Assembly (NCBI GenBank): GCA_030704615.1
Contig: CM060732.1
Coordinates: 12,030,001 to 12,094,000, forward strand
From: Takakia lepidozioides
Lineage: Eukaryota > Streptophyta > Takakiopsida > Takakiales > Takakiaceae
Direction of reading: 5' to 3'
DNA length: 64,000 nucleotides
The notes under the pieces: model-generated
What the model was told of the DNA's origin: nothing
The model's input: only the letters and a program-made list of their open reading frames with translations
Database searches by the model: none
Made by a program: the position numbers and the translations under genes
In this document: piece after piece, positions 1-9,460 of the stretch
How the letters are laid out: each line of letters starts with the position of its first letter
Position numbering within the stretch: position 1 is the first letter of the stretch

Positions 1-3000
1 AGAGTAGAAATGATTCTGTCCTGAATGTCTTTGTCTGCCAATGGGGCAATCGCTGCGGCATTGTCGTTCAGGTTTCTCAAAACAACTTCATCGAATGGTG
101 TGTCCTGTTTTGGCAGGTCGAGGTACCACCCACAGTCTCTGAAGTGCGCCCTGCTCCAGTCTCTGGCAATACCAGCCGTGTACATTGTCTTCTCATTGGA
201 GGGGTCAGCCCATGAATAGATGAAGTCTGGGTCATCGCTAAGGTACTTTCCCGGTATGAGGATATGATACATATACCTAAATCAAACACCAAAAACCCAG
301 ACAGTCAGTCAATCGGAAAATGGAAAAGAACAGACATTCAGAAGAAGATATTGAAATAAAGGAAGGGAACACCTGGTAATCAACTTTTGCTGTCCAGAAT
401 CAACCTTGCGTTGACGCAATGTTGATTCGAGCAGAAATGGGAAACACCTAGTGGTTACGCTGTATTGATAGAGACAACGACTGACAAGTGCAATACAACA
501 TTGCGTCAACGCAATGTTGTTTTCACACATAGATGAAATGGGGAACAATGCCTGAAAACCACCATCTGACTATGTACTGCTATGGATATTCAACATTGCG
601 TTGGCGCAATGCTGAATTCCTCTGTTGAAACAAACATTGATAATATATCTGATAATCGAAAGTCTCCTACAATTGCATGGAAGTTGGGGGATGCACAGGG
701 ACATTTCCATCAATCCATACCGCCAAACAACCTTGCGTCAACGCAAGTCTGTTTGTTGGCATAGTGAAAGCTGAAAATAGCATTTGAAATAGACTCCAAA
801 CATTGTTATGTTCAAGTTGAAAGAATTGGATCTGGATTTGAACTGCCCCAAACCAGAGGAAAAGGTACATAGTCTGCGTCTCATCAACATTGCGTTGACG
901 CAAGGCTGATTTTCCTGTCCATTCACCCCCATTCACATGCAATAAAACGCTAGTATGGGATACCCAGATATAGGTAAGTGAAACCAGGACCATGGTCAAC
1001 GCAATGTTGCTGGACAGCACATTCAGAGCCCCCAGAGATCCCTCAAAGCCACGCAAATTCGCAAATCTGAAAGTATGACAGAAGATTGCAGATGCATGCC
1101 CTTCAAGTACCACAATTGAGTAAGGAGATCACACCTGTACAACACTCGTTTCATTGCTTGCTCGCTGTTCAGCTGGTTTTTGAACTCGTACGATCTGGAG
1201 ATTCCTTTGTCTTTTTCAAACTCCCTGAAGAAGCAATTGTTCCAGACAGCGAGCTTCCACCTCCTGATATAGGCCTCCAGTGTGATCCGGGGGCAAGCCA
1301 TCTGGATTTTGTAGTCTGCCATCGACTCAGCAAGTGCAGCCACTGCACGTTTTTCTAACTGCATCAAGAAAGCTTGTAAGACATTTGGAGAGGTTGGGAG
1401 CGGAATTACGGAGCAACACACATGTCTGAAAATGGTTTGGTGGTATCCTTACCTGGCTCCAAAATGTGGCTTTGTGTAGCCACTGGTCGAATGTCTGGTC
1501 GCTTACAACTTTTATTGCTTGTGTCTTCGGGTCTCTCTCTGGAGTTGGAAACATATTCGTGTCTCTCACAAGAGGATCCGAGTTCCATATCTCCAACCAC
1601 CTGATTTTCGTTGCATTGTCCACCATTGAAATGGAAAGGCGATGTAGTTTCTCCTGAGTCATTTCTGGCTTGGAGCCAAACTTGTCATAGTGCACTTTCA
1701 CCTGCTCCAGAAATTCTGTGCCAAGCCCTGGATCTGCTATCCTGATTTGTTTGTCGAATGCACTCATGAGATTCTTCCTTTGATTATTCATCTCGAACTT
1801 CATCGTGTCCTCAAGCCCAGATGCAGACCGCTGCTCTTCAGTGTGGGAATCATAGTACTCAGCTTTCGCCTTCAAGCCAGTTTCTGCTATTTCTTGCTGC
1901 ATACATTGCAGGTAAAAAGAATGAAACACTGTCAGTACTTGTGAGAAAATAGTAACAACAGGTAGTGTCAAGAAGCTTGCAGTGTCAAAAAGCAAGCAGT
2001 GTCAAGAAGCTTACAGTGTACATGTAGTCAAGGAAAGCCTCTCTTGTCAAGCTATACCATGTGCTTGTCTTCTTCTCAGCACACCTCTTCATCTGCTGTG
2101 GACTAAGCACGTTTGTGAATGACTCCAGTGGCATCAGCCCTACCTTCTGGATGCGGAATAGAGTGTGGCACAGATTGGTGGTCACATGAGATGTTTCGTT
2201 GGACCTGGAAAAACCGTCAACTCATAAGATGATTTCTAATTGTCGAAACGAGGAACAGACACAAAGATGGAGACTTACTTATTTATGTCGTGCATGGCTG
2301 TCAAGAGCTGCGTGACATGCCCTTTGTGATCCAGAACCATGGAAACCACGCTCCAGTGCCATTCGATGTCGTCAGAGTGCATGCTTGAAATGTAATCCAT
2401 CCAGGCAAGCAGTCTGTGGTTCCCATCCCAGACAAAAAACATCTTCCCCATGAATGCTTTTGTGGAGGTCTTCTTCGACAGCTTGAACTCGAACTCCCTG
2501 TTCACATCCCGCCAGCATTCATCCCAACTTTGCTCAATGTCCTCTGTTACAAGACACTCCTCTCCTTTTGTGTTCATAGTGGATACGTAGAACACTGCTG
2601 ATCCCTTCACATAGCCGTGAACAAAGTCGTTCTTCAACTTTGTTATATCATTCCTCAATGCCGGTCGAACAGCGGGCATGGAGATCATCCTGCAAAGCGG
2701 AATGACCAGGTTTCCGCCGGGAACCTCCATCGACAGAATCACCTTCGACGAGTTCACTTTTTGCCCACCCATTATCTCCTCGGCCTTGTCTTCATAGTGT
2801 CCCTCCAGTGACTCTTCATCACCTTCACCTTCTGAAGCGGCCAAATCTTCCCCCTCGGCTTTCCTTTTTCTTTTCCTCTGCACAGAATTAATAATCTGTG
2901 AGTGTGAGATTGAGCTCCCATGCATCAACCTTGCTTTGACGCAAGGTTGATTGATGGGGAAGTAACTTAGACTGAAAGGCATACAGGAAAGACGTTTGGA

Positions 3001-4089
3001 CCCAAATTATGTTTTGCGTTGACGCAGGGTTCTTTTGGGAGCCTCGAAGAATGAACTTTCCCTACCTTACAGTGAGGAGAGTGGGATATCGGACGCATCC
3101 ATTGTGCAAAGCTATCATGAAAACCAGCCTTGCGTCAACGCAAGGTTGATTCCTGTGCAGCCTCTGTTGGTTTCACTACAAGCTCTAAACATACAATATG
3201 CAGGTTGGGATCAACCTTGCGTTGACGCAAGGTTGATTGCGAGCTGTCTTATCGGGGTTCAGCAAAGCAAAAATGTACAGTAAATGGAGACTCCTGTCTC
3301 TGCTTCGTCTTTGAAATCCATGATGCGTCGGAAGCATCCATGTCTCTCTACCTTGATTGTAGTGCAGTTTCTACACTGTTTAAAGCCCAGCAAAAAAGCA
3401 TTGAGGTCGACTTCAACCTTGCGTTGACGCAAGGTTGATGTCCACCTCAATGCTTAGCATGAAACAGTACAGATTGTGGTGCAGTATCTGCACTGATTTG
3501 AGCCCAGCAAATACACTTTGGAGGTCGACTTCAACCTTGCGTTGACGCAAGGTTGATGTCGTCCTCAATGCTTAGCATGAAACAGAGAGAGAAAAAGACA
3601 GAAACAGAGAGAGAAAAAGAAAGTTCGTAGCTACCTGGGGTTTCTGCTTTGCACTTGATGATGCTCCTGTCGCGTTCAATTTTTCCATGCGGTCTTCAGG
3701 TAGCATGCTTCCAAGGAGGTCGCGATGGTGCGAAACAGGGGCAGACGGCCGCGTTCCTACGTCCGTTTGTTCTCCCTGGTCTTTGAAGGCCAGGTTCTGT
3801 ACACTCACTGCTTCCTCCCGAGCCCAACTTACTTCCTCCTCATCCCCTCCTTCGATTGCAGGTTGCTCGTCTGTCGCCTCCTGGATCACTTCAAGACCTT
3901 CCTCTCCACACTGCGGTTGCCGTATCCTCTTTTGCCCTTCCTCTTCCTCATCTCGCGGGGTTTCTTCTCCCATTCTAAGCTCCCGTCTCGCCTTTCTCAT
4001 CCTCTCCTTAGCGCGTGCCCTTTCCTTGTTTGACGTGAAATACAGTGTTCTTCGACGCCTGCTTCTCCCTCGAAGTAGGGACACCGTCT
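1..4089 (-). CDS. Multi-exon gene with ParB/sulfiredoxin-like motif, divergent from the MULE transposase (3' end beyond window)
   Basis: Seen: a chain of minus-strand coding exons with matching phases and GT/AG sites: 4089-3635, 2877-2279, 2204-2015, 1896-1453, 1358-1135, a short exon from 1066 with unclear end, and a terminal block 276-1 that stays open to the window edge. The first exon shown starts at an acceptor; no ATG is in frame, so the true start lies upstream and is unresolved. Exon 1 is Arg/Glu-rich with an RSRRRR basic run; exon 2 opens with RKRKRK, which looks like a nuclear signal. Exon 2 then holds LRNDITKLKNDFVHGYVKG and, about 90 residues on, VWDGNHRLLAW. The DGNHR-x4-A/W pattern is that of the ParB/Srx fold (GxHR-type active loop). 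Inference: a DNA- or nucleotide-acting protein encoded by the same mobile element as the transposase, about 660 bp away head-to-head. Later exons are charged and not recognised. The ParB assignment rests on motif reading only. Confidence 0.6.
401..1010. repeat. Left array of palindromes, core TTGCGTTGACGCAA, outer group
   Basis: Near-perfect inverted repeats of about 22-26 bp with core TTGCG-TTGA-CGCAA or its complement sit at about 401-427, 496-520, 591-614, 726-756 (weaker right arm) and 884-908, with a half-copy at 991-1010. Arms read CAACCTTGCG or CAACATTGCG with the partner arm changed to match (CGCAAGG or CGCAATG). They lie in the last visible intron(s) of the ParB-like gene. They occur again at 2925-3557 and, in altered form, downstream of the transposase. 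Confidence 0.85.
2925..3557. repeat. Left array of palindromes, inner group, inside an intron
   Basis: Six more copies of the same palindrome at about 2925-2951, 3013-3034, 3124-3148, 3210-3237, 3413-3438 and 3531-3557. The copies at 3210 and 3413 pair over at least 11 bp on each side of a 2-bp asymmetric centre. All lie in the intron between the exons ending at 3635 and starting at 2877 (minus strand). The unusually long intron is largely made of this material. Confidence 0.85.
3357..3592. repeat. Tandem duplication of about 118 bp containing the palindrome
   Basis: Two adjacent units (about 3357-3474 and 3475-3592) share the order GCAG-TCTGCACTG-like stretch, AGCCCAGCAAA, GAGGTCGACTTCAACC, palindrome, CCTCAATGCTTAGCATGAAA. 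Corresponding positions are offset by 118 bp (for example CTTCAACC at 3411 and 3529). Outside the palindrome the units differ at many positions, so the duplication is not recent, yet the palindrome is identical in both. Confidence 0.8.
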
Positions 4090-4745
4090 CTGCGGAATCC
4101 AGGGTTGCAAAGAAAATGAGTTACTCAGGAAAAACGAACACTATCTGAGGTTCATCGCGGGGCCTTCAACGCCAAGATGTTCGCTCGGACCGTTCAGTGC
4201 GCCACCGACTCAATCCACATGCATGGCGAACACGTGTCTATGTAGTCGTTATGTAAAACGGCCGGAATTATTGAAACATCATCCTTCCAAAAATGTAATC
4301 GGGGTATCTCTACCCCTATGTTTAACGGCGGAGATCAATGAATCATCATCCTTACAAAATTCGTTGGGGTCTAACCCTATGTATAACGGCAGATATCATT
4401 CAAACATCATCCATCCAAAAATCGTTAGGGTGTAATCGACTCTCATCTGAAAAAATTCATTGTTGGGTAATTTAGGGTGGAATGTTCCAGAGGAATGAGA
4501 ATTATATTCAGTTGTGCAGCGGTGCAGTCGCCGTCAAAATTTAATGGAAATGGGCATCTCTTCTGGCCTCCCTGACATGACAACGACATTGGCGGCTCTG
4601 TCAGTGAATCTGTCAGCTATTGCACTGGTGGGGCAATTCTGAGAGAACAATTGTGTATGAGGACGCCAAAACTCCACTCTCACACAACCTGCATTCAGAA
4701 GCACCATCGGACTTTGAACTGTACTTTCTGTAGCAACATCGACAT
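4090..4745. promoter_or_regulatory. Divergent intergenic region with three tandem repeats (4257-4436)
   Basis: This 650-bp gap separates the head-to-head ParB-like gene and MULE transposase and must hold both promoters and the missing first exon of the minus gene. Three imperfect tandem units begin with AACGGC at 4257, 4324 and 4385 (67 and 61 bp apart). They share AAACATCATCC, TCCAAAAA-CGT and a GGGGT..TACCCCTATG stretch. Such iterated blocks could be regulator or transposase binding sites; that is inference. No convincing TATA box was assigned. Confidence 0.5.
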
Positions 4746-7700
4746 ATGGCTTCCCAGGCTGTGGGCTCCCTTGACGCGGACTTCTTCAGTGACGACCACC
4801 CTGTTCCATTTTCTTACGAGGTGGAAGATGATGGTTTTGCGGTGGTTCATGAACTCGTCCTCGCAACGCAGTTTCGGTTGGAAAATGGTAGTCTATTCCT
4901 TCAGAGGGAAGTGTACGATGCCAATGGAAAACTGCTCAAGTACGCATTCCAGAAACCATCGCAAACTGCACCAACCACGCAATGGAGAGTGCCTCCAGGC
5001 AGATACAGGGTGCTCAGTGCTCCTCTGAGACAGTCTGCAGGATCGTTCGTAACTCCTGGCACGGCAGCATCAGTGGCCCAGGAGAAGACACCAGTGGTTG
5101 TGAAGAAGGAGGCGACTGCCGTTAACACTGTAGTTGACCTTTCGGACTCATCCTCCGATGACACATGTGCAATTCCGCCTGTGGATCAGCCATGTCCACA
5201 TGTAGAACCAGATGTGGAGGAGATCTCCAGTGTCATTCCTAAATTGAAAGCGATGGGTGGGATGGCAGGATTCAAGAGTGAGTTGAGGGGGATAGACTGG
5301 AGCACTTTCAATATTGAAAGGGTGGCATTCTTGCCGGAATCGTTTGATGGTAATACTGTTTTTGAGCTGCCTCCTCCTGGTCGCGTGGGGGGGATTTCCA
5401 GTCTCCTGGAAGGAATGGACAAAAAGCACGATGGGCACCCTTGGTGCCGCACAAAAACATCCAATATTCACAACAACGACAACCTCATATTCAGGCGAAC
5501 AGTCTGTAATGGGCACCTGAAATGCGAGAACATGAAATGCAGACACTTCGCATTGTCAGGTGTGCAAAACCAAAGCGAATGGGATGGAGTCAGTGAGAAT
5601 CCATTCAAGCCTGGGGTAACACCACCATACAGTAACACTTTTGTGTGCAAGTTCTGTAGGGTACCACCTTGCTGCCTTGCTTTGTGTGGCGCCAGAATGT
5701 ATTATGTGGTGCATCGATTCAAAAACCTGACTAGAGCCTGTGTCCATTTCGGTTTTCACAACCACCCTGTGTCCAAGGGGGATTATAGGGAGAGCGTTGA
5801 CACAGTCTCTCGTCTGATAAGGCAAGAGTTGGATACCAATCCAACTGGCACCACATCTGCAATTGCCATGGGGGCGAGCAAGTCCTTTCTGGAAAGCCGT
5901 ATTCTGTGTGCATCAAATTCGGTTGGAGGAATGCTGGAAGGACCAGCTTTGGACACTGTTATGGACCATTTCTCTGCTTTGACTTCTCCAAACATTAGGA
6001 ATCAGGTGAACGCTTTAAGAATGGGCTCTGGGAGCCGAGGTTATATGGACAATATTATGGATTTGAAGAAAAGGAGCATGTACGACTACATCCAAGACAG
6101 CGTTTTCCCGGGACAAGGAGCCAGGAAAGTGTTCTTGTTCAAAATGTCCACAAAAGGTGAGGGCAGCGGGGTCAGCCTGGTTAAACGTATGCAGAAGGGT
6201 GGCGATCTTGGCAACTGCTTCCTTATGTTCGATCATGTCAAGAGAGTTAAAGACTGGACCACAATGGCATGTCATGTTTACGACCCTGTGTACCAGCGGG
6301 TCATGACAATTGCAGTGTGTGACATGCAGTCAGAGGACACAGATTCACAGCAGCTCATGTGGGAAGCTCTCATTCGTGTTATGGCCTCCAATGGTCTCCC
6401 ATCTCCCAATTTCGTTGGTTTCATGGCCGATAGTGCTCAAGCTAACTTCAACGCTGTCCGCATTGTGTTCGGGTCGGGAGATCCAAAAGTGCCAATGCCT
6501 GGAAGAGAACGTACGTGTCTTTTCCATTGGACACAATCCCTCGACAAACACACAAAGACGTACATCAAGCCAGATATGCAGAGTATGCATCGTCAACTGT
6601 GCAAACAGTACAAAGACGCCAAAACTATGGGGGAAGCGAATACATTGTTCCAGACAATTCGTGCCTGGTGGTACTCATCTGGAGCGGCATCGGAGGACAG
6701 CATGAGGGCACTGCAAGACTGGTTCGCATTTTGGCACTTCCGTTACCGACAGTGGGGAGCGGCCATGACAACGGTGAGTGGTTTGCATTCAAAAGTTTGT
6801 TTGGGTGCTTCCAATATATCTTTCAGGGTCCAACTCTAATATGGGCTTTGTGTTTTTTTGCCTTGCAGCATATGTCCATTGAGGAGATGGCGGACATGCC
6901 TTCTTGCAATCTTGCGGAGACAGTGCACAATGCCTGGTTGCAGCAATCCGGCAAAAAAGGGAGAGATTTGTATGCAGCGACGGCCGATGACCTTATTCGT
7001 GCTCTACAGCAGCAAACCAGATACAGGTCATTCTTGAGGGGTGGCCTTGGTGGCAAAGGTCCGGACAGGAGCGAGTTGATGTTGCGGGCAGCTGGAAGAT
7101 CAGGGGATCCTAGCAAAATAGCGCGGGCAGTGAGCATATGTGCAGATGGCACCCCTCTCGTGGGAAGAGTTCCCCATCTGGAAGGCGAAGAGAGATTCGG
7201 GTCTTGCAAACGGAAATTGGACACCCCTCCGGGATCGGATGCAGATTCCCATAGGGCGGACAGGGTCAACTTCTCGACGCCACGTGTTCCCTTGGATCAG
7301 AGATGGAATTGCGGAACATCCACAGGTGAGGGCTACTCTGCCCCAGACCGGACCCCTGCATCAAGCACTGTCACTGCAATGGTTGAAGACCAGAACGTGG
7401 TGTCGCATATAATCGAGTCTGAGGGCTTGGACGATGTTTGGCATATAGAACGCACAAGTGCTGGATCGCGTGTGAAATGCGCGGCGATCAGGGCCACCAA
7501 TCATGAAAAATGTACATCATTAATATCCAGAGGGAAAGAACGCACTGCAGCTCCTACATTCACGGGTTTGTTTCTCCCTTACGGACAAGGCGAGGCAAAG
7601 AACCACAAGTTTTGGTTCTGCGCTGACGATTGTGGGAGATGTGTGCATGGGACAGTGAGGCCTTCCGTGGTAAGGAAGCCTACTCCACCAACCGTGTGGC

Positions 7701-8251
7701 CTGTGAAGATGGGCACAGGTCTCACTCATCGAGAGATTGCAATGCTGGAAGAGGCGGGTTTCTCCCTAGCCAGACATTCCATTGCACGTGAAGGTGCTTC
7801 AAGTGGAAGCGGTTCACGGGTACCTCCGCCTGACGCTCACTTGTGGCCAACCAGACGGAACGGGAAGCTTGTTCGACGATTCCCTCCAACCGCAGAACAC
7901 TACGGCAAAATTGAGTCCGCCAGAATGCTTCACGCTCGTGTTGCGGGAACAATGGAAGTGCCTGATCCAGGGTATGGTCGGGTCTTCACCATGATCTCAT
8001 CCGCATCTGCGCTGCAGGACAGGACGTACGAAATCACTGTTTCCAATTTTCCCAATTGTACATGTCCAGATTTTGTTGGTATGCTTTCAAGTAGTTTGGG
8101 AAAGAGAGGGAAGTTCATACCGTGCAAACACCTTTACTTCGTCTTCTTGAGAAGGATGGTTTGTGATCCAAAGCGCGACTTCTTCATTCACCAAGCCACT
8201 ATGAGTTTCAACGAAGTCAACACACTTCTACAGCGGGATACAAGCCCATAA
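4746..8251 (+). CDS. Mutator-like (MULE) transposase, two exons, about 1136 aa
   Basis: Exons 4746-6773 and 6869-8251 join in phase 0 across a 95-bp intron (ACG|GTGAGT and CCTTGCAG|CAT), with no stops in either exon. N-terminal third: acidic linker, then a WRKY/GCM-type zinc region (about residues 230-342) ending in VHFGFHNHPV, whose Cys/His spacing is typical of MULE proteins. Catalytic core: candidate acidic residues D496 (MFDHVKRV) and D562 (FMADSAQAN), followed by the C-x2-H motif CLFHW (C591, H594). The third acidic residue was not placed with certainty. C-terminus: a SWIM zinc finger, C1073-x-C1075-x19-C1095-x-H1097. Known: MULE transposases bind and cut terminal repeats in the nucleus. 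The intact frame suggests a young or recently active copy. The divergent ParB-like gene is a likely partner. Element termini were not located with certainty; the palindrome arrays flank both sides. Confidence 0.88.
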
Positions 8252-8432
8252 AAATCGGTGTTTTCCTTGACTACAACTTGTAATGGAATGACTGTTCAAG
8301 TCCAGTGGCTCTCAATGTATGACGTCTAACATATTTGCTATGCGTGGGTCAATGCATTTGTCGCATTGGTTTGTCATTCTCTTTTCATTAGCAAACAGAA
8401 GAAACTACCTTCAGATAGACAGATGATCAAAT

Positions 8433-8667
8433 CAACCTCGTCTCAACACGAGGTTTACTTGAAGTTCTCCAAATCCTCCTTGTGTTGACACAAGGATGAT
8501 TTTAGTTCTCAAAAAACAACATCGTGTCAACACGAAGTTCATTTTTGTTCCAGGAAAACAACCTTGTGTTAACACGAGGTTTTGTTGAAGTTCTCCAAAT
8601 CCCCCTTGTGTCGACACGAGGTTCATTTCAGTTCTACGAAATGAAGCTCCTGTTAACAGAAGGTTGA
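8433..8667. repeat. Right array of palindromes, variant core TTGTGTTGACACAA
   Basis: Downstream of the transposase stop, about six copies occur at 8433-8455, 8474-8500, 8513-8538, 8558-8582, 8600-8623 and 8643-8667 (degenerate). The design matches the left array, but arms read CCTTGTG/CACAAGG or CCTCGT/ACGAGG. The central TTGA/TCAA and the paired nature are kept while arm bases change on both sides. Copies are separated by AAGTTCTCCAAAT- or TTCATTTTTGTTCC-type spacers at about 40-bp intervals. Confidence 0.8.
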
Positions 8668-9460
8668 ACTCCAGAAGCCCAAAACCCTTCATCCGTTTCA
8701 CCTTCATGTGGTGAAATCAGCAGTTGGGGGCTCCACGGTTATAGGCCCACCTTCTTTGTGGTGACGTGGCATGACCTGGACCAGGCTCACGCCACGTCAG
8801 CATTAGCGCCATGTCAGCAGCGTGAGCGTAGGCTCACGCCACGTCATCATTGTGTGAGCGTACGCTCACACGCTCACGCGCCAGGCTCACGCGGTAGCGT
8901 CGTTGGCCGGGTAAGGGTAACCATAGTCGGAGGTTATGAGCATAAGAGAGATCAGACCCAACCTGCCAGCACTGAGCGAGCAGACGAGTGTTGGTCGATT
9001 ATCAAGGACCCACCCGGTTAATTACGGGTTATTTGCCGGGTAAGGGTAACCATAGTCGGAGGTTATGAGCATAAGAGAGATCCAGGGACCCTGAACACCG
9101 CCGGTACTGTACAGCTGAAATACCCGGTGAAACATCCTAAACCTATGAACGAATAGCATCTGAAGACAGAACCGACCCAGATATCTCTTAAGTTGACGGA
9201 AGCGGTTATGATAGCTGCTATGGTTTCGAGGCAAGTAATAGTTTTCTTTTGGTGTCCAAGGGTCTATAAGCTTACTGTACATTGAAGTTGAAACGGCACT
9301 GCATTGAACCTCTGAGTGGTGGCGGCTGTGTGACGGCTATTTGCATTTGAAACGGCACATTGAACTTGAGGGCAGCATGGTGGCCGCGCTGTGATGGCTA
9401 CTTCCATTCATGTGGATATCTGCTATCGCTTTGCATTGATGCGAATCATCTTTCTTCCTC
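8668..9460. other. Non-coding interval with a 48-bp direct repeat and CACGCCACGTCA clusters
   Basis: No gene is seen. About 8780-8895 repeats GCTCACGCCACGTCA and TGAGCGTACGCTCACACGC motifs, themselves partly palindromic. A 48-bp sequence starting GCCGGGTAAGGGTAACC is present twice without visible change, at 8906-8953 and 9035-9082. CAGGGACCCTG begins at 9083 directly after the second copy and could be an old hAT terminus. Confidence 0.6.

Noticed and set aside
401-3557. Palindrome arrays as a CRISPR array
   Set aside because: Spacing is irregular (from about 90 bp to over 1 kb), repeats vary in sequence and orientation, the DNA is clearly eukaryotic, and no cas-like gene exists.
8758-9021. 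Protein gene after the MULE
   Set aside because: The frame runs through CACGCCACGTCA repeats and the 48-bp direct repeat, and no ATG-supported conserved protein is visible.
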